Of a DNA stretch of 64,000 nucleotides, positions 1-10,968 are shown in pieces (within the stretch, counting starts at the first letter, position 1; each line of letters opens with the position of its first letter). Origin of the DNA: Notospermus geniculatus. Lineage: Eukaryota > Nemertea > Pilidiophora > Heteronemertea > Lineidae. The stretch is taken from positions 29,548 through 93,547 of the forward strand of contig NMRB01001241.1 in the NCBI GenBank assembly GCA_002633025.1. Reading direction: 5' to 3'. The notes beneath the pieces were generated by a model. The model ran no database searches and had not been told where the DNA came from. It saw only the letters and a list, made by a program, of their open reading frames with translations. The translations under genes and the position numbers were made by a program.

Positions 1-229
1 CGACTGTCAAGTTCTGGTTACCTAGATGATTATGAGGGTGGAGGCCGTGAACGTTTTTCAACAACTGTCGAGCCTGAATCTCCTGTTACATCCCCTCCAA
101 AAGTAAAACCACTGAAATTGAAAGTCCCGAAACAAGTTGTGCCGCCAGTTACAGTAAATCTTCTGAATGGTACTGCACAAACCTTGCCTCTTCAAGGAAC
201 ATCTCAGATCGGTCGGGCATCTCCTGCTG
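1..229 (+). CDS. RSBN1: RSBN1-like exon (N-terminal part, 5' end outside window)
   Basis: Open in frame 1 from the first base. It ends at donor GTAGGT after a phase-1 G that completes a GAG codon with the next exon. It encodes a Pro/Val/Lys-rich segment ([15 protein letters not shown]). The exon may start upstream of the window. Confidence 0.75.
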
Positions 230-3200
230 GTAGGTTTTACAGTGTATTGTTCATTGGTTAACTTTTCAACGTCTCTTGCAGTTGAGTTGGAGGTCAGATC
301 TGAATCTGAAAACAACATGTACGATGCTTTGGAGAAAATCCCTTTCAAATGAAAGGGATCTTGACATTCTGTTCATAGTGTTTGATGCCATTGATTTACT
401 CAGTCAAATTGTCCACAAGTTAAGCTGTAACTTGAGGAAATGAATAACATACAGGTCAGACGAAGGCATTTTTTAAGCATCATCAGTTGTTTTTGATGTT
501 ATAACTGTACTTGTACACACCCACAATCCTTGGTAATTTTCTCTTTTATTGCAGAGGGTGTCCATGATAAGGACAAAAAGAGGAAGCATCGCGACAAGGA
601 GAAGGACCACAAACGTGACAGAGAAAAACATCGGCACCATCATCACCATAAGCACAGTCATCACCACAAGGAAAAAGTTACGATCACCAGTCCAGATTCT
701 GAAAGAAATGCCGCGAAGGAAAACATCACAAAGGAGGTTGTGGAACCACCTAGTAATGTCTTACTGAGTATAAAAAAGACATCGCCACCCGGAGCTGAAC
801 GCATGAAACAGAAACCGAGTCCATTAGAGAAAGTTAATGTTTTTGAGAAACTGAAATTGTCGATGAAGGGTTTGCCAAGGGCTGATTTATCGTCAGCTAC
901 AAAGAAATTGGACTTTGTGATGAAAAGGGATGGTAGTGAGACTTCTGTTGAGAAGGAAGTTATTGTTAAGAGGGAGAATTCTGTCAAGGAACAAGGTTCT
1001 AAGAAGGGAGCTTCATTGCACTCGCAAGGTGTTAAGCGGGAACATAGTGCTGATCGGACTGAGAGTGTGAAGAAAGTTCATCGTGAGAAGCATGTTGGCG
1101 ATGGTGATTCAGTTTCCTCTAGTGATTCAGTGAAAAAGGTCCATGTTGCATCCAAAGACAAGAACGGTGAAAGAACTCAAAGTGTGAAATATTCATCTTC
1201 GCAAATAAAGGAGAAGAAAGATGAACGGACTCCCTCCAAACATAGCCATGGTGATCGGAAGCATTCTAGTTCTTCGTCAAAACATTCTGGGGATAAACCA
1301 GTGCCAACTGCTTCAAAACCTGGCAGTGTTACACCATCTAAACGTGTTGCCGTGTTGAAAAATGATGCTACACCGTCGAAACATAATTCGTCATCAAAAC
1401 ATAGTTCTACATCAGTATCTAAAAGCAGCAGTGACTCGTCATCAGATCTTCGGATTACCACACCATCCAAGCAGGGTAATTCTACTTCAAAACATTCTGT
1501 TACACCATCCAAACATGCTATGGTAGTGTCTAAGCATAGCGAAAAGGGTCGAGAGCGGACACCGTCAAAACATGACGAACGGAAACCAAGTCATTCACAT
1601 CATGGTGATAAGAATGGTGTTCGGACACCATCTAAACATAACGATAGTTTTAAAACTGATAAGAAACCTGCACATAAAATCTCAGGATCATCAACAACAG
1701 TAAAAACAGAGCAACAGAATGGAAATTCAGCAGTTGTACATGAAATTCTCAAAATCTCAGGCAGTACTTCACTATTTCCAAGAACTATATCGCACAATGT
1801 TAGTTCGAGTTTTAAAAACCTTATGTACGCTGAAAAGTGTGTGAATGGTGGTGCAGTTGTGTTGCATGCTTTTCACTCAGAGGTATCAAAACTTAGTCCA
1901 CACGATATTGATCGGTTCACAGATCAGTTCTTGGACGAGGTGTTCAGGGAATCTCCTGAAGGTGTATCGCAGTACGTCATGGGCATTGTACACGGTGCAG
2001 TAAAAGACATGCCTGATTTCATTGAGTATCTCGCTAACAGCCAACCGAACCTTACTGTTAAACAAGAAGTCCTGGGCAAAACCGAAATTGAGACCACGAC
2101 TATAGCGAAATATCAGGATTGTTTATATAAGACTTATGAAAAGGGTACCTTTAGACATGGTCCACTGCTGCAGGTCAGTATGGTCGGGACAGTTCATGAG
2201 GAAGCTGGGAGTTATTTTCCGCACTTCCTGGACAAGTTGGAGGAAAACACCTTCCTGAAAGCAACAATGCCATGGGGAAAGTTGTCGACCTTAAACACTA
2301 TGGAGAGAAATGCAAGTAACGACGGGCCTATCTTGTGGGCTAGGCCTGGTGAACAAATGGTCCCTTCTGCTGATATGCCGAAGTCGCCTTTCAGAAGAAA
2401 ACGGTGAGTTCTTCTCATTTCTATGACAGATATTTCTAGCCATGCAAAGTTTAATATACTGGTAAGATCTGATGATCAAGATTACTTTTACTGTTACTAA
2501 TTTATCCCACAAATTACTTTCAGTGGTGTGAATGAGTTAAGGAATCTCCAGTACTTACCACGGTCTTCTGAACGTCGTGAAACACTGGTTGAGGACCGAA
2601 CAAAAGCTCATGCTGATCATGTCGGCCATGGATTTGACCGGGCTACGACTGCCGCAGTCGGTGTACTCAAAGCTGTCCATTGTGGAGAACAGTAAGTGCT
2701 AACAGAAGATTCTTTCATTGCTTGCCGGCATAAATTGTTTTACAGGTGTATTCAGCAAATGCCGTGTAGATTTGCACCAATTTTCTCCAAATTATACATG
2801 TAAAAGTTGATTGTTCCAGTAAATTCATTTCACTTATCTTTTCACAGGGATTCTGGTGATCGAATTACAAAAGATGTGATCTGCTTTCATCCTGGAGATT
2901 TCCTAACTGTAGTCGATAAACTCCAGCTCGATCTTCATGAGCCTCCAGCTTCCCAGGTAAGTACACATATAAGATATAAGCTCTCCAACCATATTCGGTG
3001 GATGCTGATAGATGGAACTTGACTGAACTTGACTCAATTTTAGCTTTAAAAGTCACCGTTTTGCAAGTGGCCTTTGCACATTTCCCTATCAACCTTCGCC
3101 AGGCAACTGATCTGCAGTGTCTTATTAGGTTTGGGCCTCAGTGAAGAGGCATTGATCCACTTGCTTCTTAATGCACCTCACTTGGTGATGAGTCTTTTCA

Positions 3201-5119
3201 ATAGCTTGGTGGCTTAGACAACGCAAAAAATCTTGAGGCCACTCTGGAATTGAGTAAAATGTAAGCTGTGACAACAAAATGAGTCGGAATGCACACACAA
3301 GACCCAACAGGGTTTCATGACCATTTGGTCTAAAATGCAACCTGGATTTTGGTCTGCAACCAAAAAAATTGATGTTCTAATGCATTTTGTTTTGTTGATT
3401 TCAGGATTGTCTGCCCATTGTGAAATTTGACTTTGTCCATTTCTGTAATTGTTCTCTGGTGTTATCTTGGGTCTTCTTTCCGGCGCATTCTGACTCGGTT
3501 TGCTGTCACGGGTCACAAATGATGAAAAATACGGTACTGATTACTGATACTCTTCATTTTAATTTCAGTGTGTCATGTGGCTTGATGTTGCCAAGTTGAA
3601 CCAGCTGAGGAGGGAAGGTATCCGTTACTCTCACATACAGCTCTGTGACAATGATATCTACTTCATTCCACGAAATGTCGTCCATCAGTTCAGGACAGTC
3701 TCTGCTGTTACGAGTATCGCTTGGCATGTTCGGTTGAAGAGATACCAAACGAAACCACAGAAAAACGAGGAGTCACGCTCAGAGGAGGTGAAGGATACTC
3801 ACGACCACACCAAGGTCAAATCTGAAGCAGTGATGGGCAGCAAGGTTGATGGTAAGGTTGGCCAGTCTGAGGTAAAGGTCAAGGCCACACACTCACACCC
3901 AATTGTTCATGCAAAACAAGATACCAAGACTAAGGATGTAATGTCACAAGTTAGACCGACAAAGCCATTGATCAGGTCAAAGGGTATTTTCGAAAAGGTT
4001 ACAGAATCGGAAGTCAAATGTTCAACTGATGCAGTGAAATCCGTGGATTGCAAAGGTGATATGCGGGAGAAAGTGAAGAACATTCAGCCAGAGACCAAAG
4101 AAAAGAAAACACAAAAAGAGGTGAAAGCTAAGGATGCAGTTCCACAAGTTGGGGCCAGAGACATGGTAGAAAAGATCAAAAGTGCAATTACTAAAGTCAA
4201 GGAGGTTAGAGCAGAATCTGAGAAAGAAGTAGATGTTGCGCCCCCAGGGGTTAAGGCAGAGGTCATAGACGTGCACCCAGAGGTCACAGATGTGCAACCA
4301 GAGGTCAAGGCCAAGGACACAGATGTGCAACCAGAGGTCAAGGCAGAGGTCACAGATTTGCAACCAGAGGTCAAGGCAGAGGTCACAGATGTGCAACCAG
4401 AGGTCAAGGCCAAGGACGCAGATGTGCAACCAGAGGTCAAGGCCAAGGACGCAGATGTTGTGCAACCAGAGGTCAAGGCCGAGGATGCAGATGTGCCCCC
4501 AGAGATCAAGGCAGATGGCACAGCTGTGTGCCTGGAGGTCAAGGAAGTGGTTACAGATGTGCACGCAGAGGTCACAAATGTGCACCCAGCTGTCAAGGCA
4601 GAGGTTTCAGCTGTAGGTGCAGAAATTGTCACAGAGGTCAAAGACAAGGCTAAGATCAAAGATGATCACACCACAACGGATGTGATGGACGTTGACATTG
4701 CCATCAAATTGGAGGATGTTGAAGTTAAGGGGGACATAAAGGAGACCTTGGTAGCTGATGAGGGGGTAACAACTGGAGTTACGAATGACGAGGTTGGAGA
4801 TAATGTGGAGGGAGCTGAAGTTGAGCAAAGTGAAAAACGTCCCCTGCCAAATGTGAGATTTGATGAGAAAGTCGTCGCACAGGAGAATTCTGAAGAACAA
4901 ACTCAGAGTTCGGAATCTGAGGTAGCGTCAACGATGGTCGAAGGAAGCAGCAATGGTGTTACAGAAACAGAAAAAACACTTAATTTATCAGTGGGCTTTA
5001 CAGAGGATATAGAAGAAGTGAAAACAGAGGAATCTGTGGTTGAGACAGCTAAAGAATCAGATGAAAGGACACTACCTGGGCAGCAAGGGGAGACTGAGGA
5101 ATCCATGGATACTTCTTAG
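1..5119 (+). CDS. RSBN1: RSBN1/RSBN1L-like (KDM9 / DPY-21 family) protein, 5'-partial gene
   Basis: Five exons join in phase: 1-229, 555-2403, 2524-2691, 2848-2956 and 3569-5119 (3906 nt, 1301 residues plus TAG). The protein opens upstream of the window. Seen: a Lys/Arg/His-rich stretch with runs of His near 610-665, a Ser/Lys low-complexity region with repeated TPSKH, then a conserved globular core from about 1730 to 3750. The core contains motifs I recognise from round spermatid basic protein 1 ([62 protein letters not shown]). Known of the family: a JmjC-like fold, nuclear, with C. elegans DPY-21 and RSBN1 reported to demethylate H4K20me2. Inferred: the same role here. After the core is an acidic tail of about 455 residues with a PEVKA minisatellite; vertebrate RSBN1 is about 800 residues in total, so this protein is unusually long. 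The metal-binding residues cannot be assigned with certainty by eye. Confidence 0.9.
230..554 (+). other. RSBN1-like intron
   Basis: GT-AG intron of 325 bp, AT-rich. No other feature seen. Confidence 0.75.
555..2403 (+). CDS. RSBN1: RSBN1-like exon: basic/His-rich, TPSKH repeats and start of conserved core
   Basis: Acceptor TTATTGCAG ends at 554 and donor GTGAGT starts at 2404. The exon gives a [17 protein letters not shown] basic block, His runs, and many copies of a TPSKH-type motif between about 1215 and 1645 (probable phospho-sites and disorder). From about 1735 the RSBN1 core begins ([57 protein letters not shown]). Confidence 0.9.
1215..1650 (+). repeat. Degenerate coding repeat, TPSKH motif
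   Basis: The encoded protein repeats TPSKH/TPSKR/TPSKQ-like units spaced irregularly among Ser/Lys/His-rich sequence. At the DNA level units such as ACACCATCCAAACAT recur. This looks like internal expansion of a disordered segment. Confidence 0.75.
2524..2691 (+). CDS. RSBN1: RSBN1-like exon, core domain
   Basis: Acceptor TTTCAG ends at 2523; donor GTAAGT starts at 2692. It encodes [19 protein letters not shown] and [20 protein letters not shown], strongly RSBN1-like, with several His/Asp residues that could be catalytic-site candidates. Confidence 0.88.
2848..2956 (+). CDS. RSBN1: RSBN1-like exon, core domain
   Basis: Acceptor TTTTCACAG; donor GTAAGT at 2957. It encodes [19 protein letters not shown] followed by [17 protein letters not shown]. 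The phases join both neighbours without a shift. Confidence 0.88.
2957..3568 (+). other. RSBN1-like intron
   Basis: GT-AG intron of 612 bp between core exons. No repeat or gene seen; short antisense reading frames here look like chance. Confidence 0.8.
3569..5119 (+). CDS. RSBN1: RSBN1-like last exon: end of JmjC-like core and long acidic repeat tail
   Basis: Acceptor AATTTCAG ends at 3568; stop TAG at 5117-5119. About the first 60 residues finish the conserved core ([13 protein letters not shown] to [12 protein letters not shown]). The remaining roughly 455 residues are Glu/Lys/Val-rich and apparently disordered. They include about ten 12-residue repeats of the type PEVKAxxxDVQ. No match to the vertebrate C-terminus is evident. 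Confidence 0.88.
   Translation, partial: CVMWLDVAKLNQLRREGIRYSHIQLCDNDIYFIPRNVVHQFRTVSAVTSIAWHVRLKRYQTKPQKNEESRSEEVKDTHDHTKVKSEAVMGSKVDGKVGQSEVKVKATHSHPIVHAKQDTKTKDVMSQVRPTKPLIRSKGIFEKVTESEVKCSTDAVKSVDCKGDMREKVKNIQPETKEKKTQKEVKAKDAVPQVGARDMVEKIKSAITKVKEVRAESEKEVDVAPPGVKAEVIDVHPEVTDVQPEVKAKDTDVQPEVKAEVTDLQPEVKAEVTDVQPEVKAKDADVQPEVKAKDADVVQPEVKAEDADVPPEIKADGTAVCLEVKEVVTDVHAEVTNVHPAVKAEVSAVGAEIVTEVKDKAKIKDDHTTTDVMDVDIAIKLEDVEVKGDIKETLVADEGVTTGVTNDEVGDNVEGAEVEQSEKRPLPNVRFDEKVVAQENSEEQTQSSESEVASTMVEGSSNGVTETEKTLNLSVGFTEDIEEVKTEESVVETAKESDERTLPGQQGETEESMDTS
4240..4630 (+). repeat. In-frame minisatellite, about 36-bp unit (PEVKA repeats)
   Basis: About ten tandem units built on GTGCAACCAGAGGTCAAGGC encode DVQPEVKA plus four variable residues. 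The length (36 bp, with one +3 variant near 4456) keeps the frame. Outer units are more diverged (HPEV, PPEI, CLEV), the usual pattern of a coding minisatellite that expands in the middle. Confidence 0.9.
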
Positions 5120-6078
5120 ATTTCAATGGATCATGTTATTGTGTGAAAAGTTCAGTTTGGGAGGAATAGAGTATCTCAAAGTGCCAAATTTTGGGACAAC
5201 GTGCCAATGCTGATTTTGTACATATGGAATAGAAGGGTTTGTATTGTATTAGCAACACATTATCAACAGGGAAAAATTTGCACATACATTGTAACCATTA
5301 TGCAATTGATGCTTTAATATTATGTAGTATTCCATTTTGCTTGAGACCAAGCTGAAGACATGGAATTCACGTATTTATTGGTATTATTCGCAAGCTGTTC
5401 TTCATGAAGTTCAGTTCTGATGTGTTTCTATCCTACAAACTTCAAGCCGTGCAGTTACTTCCTGGTGTAAACTATTTTGTGTAAATGTGGGTGAATTTTA
5501 CAGCTAGCTACTGTACATGTATATAATGGATTCCATTACAGTACAACTGACGGTAATGTAATGGTCGCAGATTTGTGCAGCTGTTCATTGTTTGAAATTG
5601 TTGCGAGTTTGCAATACATGTATGTTATGTATTTCAATTATCTTGTTAGTAACATATTATGCAAAGGAGTCGAATTCTATGTAAATTATTAATCAATTCA
5701 TCCAAATTTTTAGCAATATTCTGCTGATGCATTTGGTTTATGATCATGAAATACTTGGTCAAAATTTCGTTATTACTTATCAAGGACATATTGAACTTGT
5801 TATAATTCTGAAGTGTCTTCATTTCCTAATGGCAACATGTGTCCCATCCTCAACTTCGATTCGCCTCGTGCGTTGTATATCCATTTACTCTGTCATGTCT
5901 ACCATCATCGTCATTAACTACCGGTAAATGAAACTTTGCGTGGGGATACCATAAATATTTGTTCAGTTTAACAGGAAAGTCAGGGCGATAGAAATTTTGC
6001 AGGTAAATGTACCGGTACCATTCTGTGGTTTGAGTTTTTGTCGAAGATCCATTGATAAGAAGCCAATTTAGACATTGA

Positions 6079-6192
6079 GTCATATGAATAATAACTATTG
6101 AATGCTTTTACTTGAATTTTGCAATTCAAATGCACAAGGCCATGCTGTACAGATCTGAAGTAAAAGCATTTGCTAGTATTTATTCATATGAC
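6079..6192. mobile_element. Hairpin element, AATGCTTTTACTT family, copy 1
   Basis: Inverted arms run from GTCATATGAATAATA to TATTCATATGAC, with an inner AATGCTTTTACTTGAA pairing with AAGTAAAAGCATT. About 114 bp. The same inner core recurs at six or more other places in the window, so it is a dispersed palindromic MITE-like family. Confidence 0.8.
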
Positions 6193-6403
6193 CCACTGGA
6201 TGAAAGAAATGGACTTATAACTTCTCTGTTTATACATTAACTACCGGTAAATGAAACTTTGCGTGGGGATACCATAAATATTTGTTCAGTTTAACAGGAA
6301 AGTCAGGGCGATAGAAATTTTGCAGGCTGATGAATGTACCGGTACCATTCTGTGGTTTGAGTTTGTGTCGAAGATCCATTGATAAGAAGCCAATTTAGAC
6401 ATT

Positions 6404-6518
6404 GAGTCATATGAATAATAACTATTGAATGCTTTTACTTGAATTTTGCAATACAAATGCACCAGGCAATGCTGTACAGATCTGAAGTAAAAGCATTTGC
6501 TAGTATTTATTCATATGA
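6404..6518. mobile_element. Hairpin element, AATGCTTTTACTT family, copy 2
   Basis: Same structure as 6079-6192; it is the copy carried by the second unit of the 323-bp duplication. Confidence 0.8.
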
Positions 6519-7864
6519 CCCACTGGATGAAAGAAATGGACTTATAACTTCTCTGTTTATAAGTGTGTGTTTATGTAATTGTTGATTACCGGTAAGATAA
6601 ACGATGGGACCAGGGTTAAGTGAAGGAGGTGTTATGTGTTAAACTGATTGTCTCTGGCTGGATGCATTTCAAGATTTTTGCTGTAAAAGCAGTTGGTAAT
6701 CCATCCAGGGTTTTGGCTTTAAATGCTGATCCTCTTTTAGTCGGCTATAAATACAAAAGTACATGTAACTGCTGTGTGAATTTCTTTCTGGGAGGGGGAA
6801 TTTCAATCAAACTTAATTTTGGCATCAGCAATGTGTGTTGTTTATTTCAGAATGGCATGACATATAATATAGGGCCTATTTGTCACTTTGTTTCAGGATA
6901 TATCTTCACAGAATTGTTTTTGAAAGCCCGACAAATTGTTAGAATGGTAATTCTGTTGACTTGGCCAGTGGTGATCCATGGAAGAGTTATTTCTTTAATC
7001 TGAAGCCTTAGCTAAACCCTGTTGATATCAGAATACAATTAGAATTCAGTTTATGCACAAAGTACCAATTGTCCTTGACCATCCATGTGAAATACAAATT
7101 TGGGTGAACTTTCCCTACATACAGCTCCAGTCTGCACTTAAAATTTGGCAATTTTTTAGTCACTTTTGTTGTGTTCATTCTAGAAATGATATATACATGT
7201 ATTTATGGGTGATGCAGGGTTCATGCTGATCTTAATTCTTACACCTTGATATAAAAGGTGATAATTTTCTTGTGAACCATGTGTGCTTTTGCTTTTGATA
7301 TTTTACTTTCAGCTGCAAGTTTGCATATTGTGTAATGTCATGATGTGTTTATTTTGTGCTTACTTTTATATCTATTTATTTAATGGAAAGTTTGTTTTGT
7401 TTCTGGATAGTTTTTGTGTTAAATCAGGTAACCTCTAGTTTAGGATGCAATGTACATTTACCGAATTAGAATGTATTTAGACATCCTATTGTACTAACAA
7501 AACATATCACATTTTCTGTAGTAGATTATTGTTTATTGAGGGAATTGTGTGGAAAATGAATGTACAAATGTACATGTATCACAAACCAGAATACTATCAG
7601 ATTATCAGGACATTCTAATGTTAGTTGGAAAGGTATGAACTACTACTGTATGATGACTGAATTCAATCACACTTTTCATTCATTCAGTTCACTAGGTGTT
7701 ACGTATAACAAGTCACAGCCTTGCTGGGATATTTTTCAGTTGCAACATTGTGCGATTTGGAGATTCAGATGGCAATACATGAAACATGTTTTATGTATAG
7801 CCACTCACATGATGTATTGAATTCACAGTTGGCATGGTTGGAGTGAAGTGAATGGCACTGTGCA

Positions 7865-8113
7865 TTAAAGGGACTCATGCGAAAGTTACTGCACGCCGGG
7901 CACTAAAGTACTACCGTCTAACGACAGGTGGCAGCAGGTGTTTTTCCCAAGAAATATTTCCACTGACTTTTTCAGTTCTTCAGTTCCAGAATCAACTACT
8001 AGATGGCACATGCCATGAGTGCGAAATGAAACGGTCTAAAAATAGATCGTAGTCGCTATTACTTTGACAGTGTTATGTTACCTTACTGGCACTTTTCGCA
8101 TGAGTCCCTTTAA
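7865..8113. mobile_element. TTAA-flanked TIR element (piggyBac-like MITE), AGGGACTCATGCG family
   Basis: Terminal inverted repeats AGGGACTCATGCGAAAGT (7869) and ACTTTTCGCATGAGTCCCT (ending 8109) are flanked by TTAA at 7865-7868 and 8110-8113. The element is 241 bp with no transposase. TTAA target duplication is typical of piggyBac-type movement; the family assignment is inferred. Confidence 0.85.
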
Positions 8114-8401
8114 CTGAATCATATTCCAGAGTACTGTTACGTATTATTGGTGTGAATACATGTTAAGTGTGAAGATAGCAAAAGAATGTATCCTTAATGG
8201 TCCTCATTAATGTAAATCACTTCATCGTTAATTGTTAATTCCTAGTTCCTTATGACATGTGTGTTGATCATATACAATGAAATGTTGAATGGGGTCATCC
8301 ATGATGGCAACAAGAATTTTAATTTCATGCTACTCAATATCTTTTGATCGTGTTTGATTTCATTTCTGAAATGAAATCAGTATTTCATTTCTGGGATCTC
8401 T

Positions 8402-8475
8402 ACTAGAAAGTGCCTTAGGAACACCCCGGTTGGGGTCGAAAATTTGCAAAATTCGGCGGCGACTTTATGTTTACT
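8402..8475 (-). repeat. GACCCC-hairpin dispersed repeat, copy
   Basis: Antisense copy of the consensus CAAATTTTCGACCCC-AACC-GGGGTGTTCC...GGCACTTTCTAG, found also at 20303, 21083, 44026, 45308, 47862, 50376 and 57735. Confidence 0.75.
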
Positions 8476-9173
8476 ATCAATATCTTTTGGATACAAAAGC
8501 TCACTGAATGATGGCAGTTCTATCATTCACCTGTTGAAATGGCTTTACATGTATTCTGAAACTTCCTTTATAGCAACTGACACAGTTCTCGTTATACGCG
8601 GATGGTAACACCAGAACCTGTAGAAGGTTGTGTTTGAAACGTACCAATTAAAAAATTTACATCCTGGTCACGGTTTCGTTAATTACACTATAGAATAGCA
8701 TGACTTGCAATGGATGACCCCATACACTTTGAATATACTTACATGTATATCTGTTTGCTAAAATTATCATGACTATGGATGCCTATCATTAATCACTTCA
8801 CAATCACAAAAATGAAATGCAGAAGATGTGTTCATCTGAATTGGGCTGTTTTTCGCTGCTAAAACTGCCAAATGTATCAGAAATGTGCTATTAATGAAGC
8901 TAAGTTTTAATTGCTCTAATTGATTATAAACCGCCAATGTCCCCCATTTTATTGCAGTTTTTTTTTCACTGGTATAGGATTTAATGTTGTAGTATTTAAA
9001 TTAAAAACAGTGCTGATTGCTGCAGAACTACTGCATAGAAGAAGTCACTGCTGTTGAAACTGAAACCTCTTCAGTGTAGAGCATTATTTTTCTCATTTGA
9101 GGCTCCAATTATGCGCATTTCAAGTGCATTTGTCATTCTGTTGTCACCTGTTGTCCTTTTCTTGTTGTGAACT

Positions 9174-9330
9174 TATGCCCACTGTACACGATCAAATTTT
9201 TCATCCAATTTTCTGAATATGCTCAACAAAGGCCTACATGCGGGTTTACACATTGAAGCCTCAATAGGCCCGGATTCTGAATTTCAAACAAATTGGATGA
9301 AAAAGTTGATCGTGTACAGCAGGCGTTACA
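9174..9330. mobile_element. Inverted-repeat element of about 155 bp
   Basis: Arms TGTACACGATCAAATTTTTC (9183) and TTGATCGTGTACAGCAGGCG (9304) pair over about 35 bp with a 70-bp centre. MITE-like; no target duplication identified. Confidence 0.7.
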
Positions 9331-9469
9331 TGTATGGTAAAAGGCAGTACCACTAAGATTGGTCAGGTGGAACATGGTCAGTTAAAGTAATAGCTCTGTT
9401 GTGTAGTGTGACTCAGTCATTCTCCCATAGAAGGGCTTTGGTCTCGCTCCTCTTCATACACTCGCACAC

Positions 9470-10149
9470 AAAGTGTGAGTAGATGTAGAGAAGCGAAGTA
9501 AAACCCCTGCAGCGGGAGGATGGACTCAGTACACAATAATGCTATTATTCCAGTTGACCATCCTCCCTCTGATTGTCAATGGCAATGTTCCCTGTTACCA
9601 AGAATATATTACCCATATAATATATTATTTAATATATTATGTAATATATTCTTGCTGTTATCAGTGTAGGTCCTTTTGCAACAGTTATTCACGCTGGGTC
9701 TTGTCCATAATGCAGTAAAATGTAGTACCCAAAAATGTGTGTTAGAAGGCGAGGCAGAATCCTCTGTTGGAGTGGGGACGGACCCACCTCCCTATATTTC
9801 TATCCAGAACAAAGTGTGAGTGGATGTAGAGGAGCGAGGTAAAACCCCTGCAACGGGAGGATGGACTCAGTACACAATAATGCTATTATTCCAGTTGACC
9901 ATCCCCCTCTGATTGTCAATGGCAATGTTCCCTGTTACCAAGAATATATTACCCATATAATATATTATTTAATATATTATGTAATATATTCTTGCTGTTA
10001 TCAGTGTAGGTCATTTTGCAACAGTTATTCACGCTGGGTCTTGTCCATAATGCAGTAAAAATGTAGTACCCAAAAATGTGTGTTAGAAGGCGAGGCAGAA
10101 TCCTCTGTTGGAGTGGGGACGGACCCACCTCCCTATATTTCTATCCAGA
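9470..10149. repeat. Tandem duplication, two units of 341 bp
   Basis: Unit 1 (9470-9810) and unit 2 (9811-10149) begin AAAGTGTGAGTxGATGTAGAG and end TATCCAGA. They are almost identical. Each carries an AT palindrome (9599-9654; 9939-9994) whose arms are AAGAATATATTAC and GTAATATATTCTT. Confidence 0.93.
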
Positions 10150-10968
10150 TGTCCAGCATTTGTGTACATATTATACTGTAAATACCAGCTATTGTTCTCA
10201 TAGATGTTCTTCAATTTCAAACTATTACAAATAAACTGCACATTGGTATGCATGACTTGTGTAATTCTTTGGCAATTTCGCCATAAATCTGAAAACTCGG
10301 CCCTGCTGTCCGGATACAGGAAGTACTGCAAGGAGGGTTTTCCCGACGTCTATCCAAAAGTCAAAGATCACTGGGCTCCTCTCCCTTCTGTCAGGTTGTC
10401 GGTCAGATTATTCATGTATAAGAAAGGACGACTCTCGGCGATAGCAGACTCTGGTTTCCTCTTGCCCGGCCAATATCAAACTAACAATGCTCAATTCAAT
10501 ACATTGAAATATCTTTTTCTATGCCCATAAACCTCCATTTATTACAAGGCGGCATCCTTTGATCTTGAGACTAGGCTGGTTGCCAGCTTTCCCATCTTGG
10601 GACCGTCCGCTGTCGCCATCTAGTGACAGACTATTCAATCAATTCAATTAGGCAGGTGGTTGCGGAGGGGGTGTCATGGAACAGCAGACATAGTCAACCA
10701 CCCGTGCACTGAATGTATTGGGTATTGACGACCGAAAAATGACCGAATTCATCTCAATTTTTCTCAGATTTAACCAAAAGAAAGTGAAAGAGAATATATA
10801 ACTTGACGAGTGACAGTATGAAGAAACGAACAATGTGAATCGAGCGCAATCGAATGTCGTTTATCCGTATAAATCTGGATTTATTCGGTGTCATTTTCTT
10901 GTGGATTTTGAGAAACGGACGCCGCCGTGTGTGTACTGTGACCGTGTGTACATGTTCTGTATGAAAGC

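Larger units (their letters stand above)
5912..6556. repeat. Tandem duplication, two units of about 323 bp
   Basis: The sequence beginning CATTAACTACCGGTAAATG at 5912 repeats at 6235 with few changes (for example an inserted CTGATGA in unit 2). Each unit contains a hairpin (6079-6192; 6404-6518). Confidence 0.93.
5120..10938. other. RSBN1-like 3' UTR and intergenic/upstream region
   Basis: AT-rich DNA with no convincing coding exon. It holds two tandem duplications (5912-6556 and 9470-10149), hairpin elements (6079-6192, 6404-6518, 9174-9330), a TTAA-flanked TIR element (7865-8113) and one copy of the GACCCC-hairpin repeat (8402-8475). The 3' UTR end could not be placed. A TATATA at about 10796 is the only promoter-like motif upstream of the receptor gene and is weak evidence. 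Confidence 0.6.

Noticed and set aside
4022-4659. Two long antisense open frames (187 and 191 residues) opposite the RSBN1-like tail
   Set aside because: They are shadows of the 36-bp minisatellite: a repeat free of stops in one frame tends to be open in others. No start context, splice sites or homology.
6620-7003. Open frame of 127 residues downstream of the RSBN1-like gene
   Set aside because: Hydrophobic, Cys-scattered, no motif, within AT-rich 3' UTR-like DNA.
10204-10530. Open frame of 108 residues upstream of CELSR
   Set aside because: Composition resembles random sequence, no recognised domain, no splice support; it overlaps repeat-like DNA just after the 341-bp doublet.
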